Below, one piece after another: positions 5,281 to 5,284 of a DNA stretch of 5,284 bases; the stretch's first letter is position 1, and each line of letters starts with the position of its first letter. This DNA comes from Clostridiales bacterium (GTDB lineage: Bacteria; Bacillota; Desulfitobacteriia; Desulfitobacteriales; Desulfitobacteriaceae). The stretch spans positions 1 through 5,284 of the forward strand of contig DAHVVW010000178.1 of assembly GCA_027357125.1 (NCBI GenBank), read 5' to 3'. The position numbers were made by a program, and so were the translations under genes. Under the pieces are notes generated by a model that saw nothing but the letters and a program-made list of their open reading frames with translations, was not told where the DNA came from and ran no database searches.

Positions 5281-5284
5281 ATGC

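Overview
The window looks like chromosomal DNA from a low-to-moderate GC Gram-positive bacterium, most likely an anaerobic Clostridia/Peptococcaceae-type Firmicute. This rests on strong GGAGG-type ribosome binding sites, GTG starts, a Bacillus/Clostridium-like methylglyoxal synthase, a DUF1848 protein and a COG4087-type soluble HAD protein. Taxonomy is inferred, because no marker gene is present. The genes are mostly housekeeping or conserved-hypothetical, and I see no phage, transposon, CRISPR or defence genes.

Layout: 1-292 is a non-coding leader with alternative hairpins. 293-1162 (+) is a DUF1848 protein with a radical-SAM-like CX3CX2C motif at its C-terminus. 1163-1460 is a non-coding stretch with two inverted repeats and a sigma-A-like promoter. 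1461-3143 (+) is glutaminyl-tRNA synthetase. Its reading frame has no ATG, GTG, TTG or CTG that preserves the catalytic HIGH motif, and it appears to start at an ATT codon behind a good ribosome binding site. A clear intrinsic terminator follows at 3164-3193. 3255-3620 (+) is methylglyoxal synthase. 3648-3770 (-) is a 40-residue hydrophilic protein with an excellent ribosome binding site, easily missed because it is short. 3906-4376 (+) is a soluble P-type-ATPase-like HAD protein. 4476-5213 (+) is a YgjP-type zinc metallopeptidase. 5239-5280 is a tandem array of the heptamer ATTCAGT that reaches almost to the window edge.

The genes do not form an obvious pathway. glnS looks like a single-gene transcription unit, with its own promoter and terminator. 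mgsA has its own strong ribosome binding site and converges on the 40-residue gene, which in turn is divergent from the HAD gene across a 135-bp region containing a short palindrome. The item most worth following up is the apparent AUU start of glnS, a start class best known from the autoregulated infC gene. It could be a genuine regulatory start or a single-base error. The short minus-strand gene and the permuted-looking Fe-S motif of the DUF1848 protein come next.
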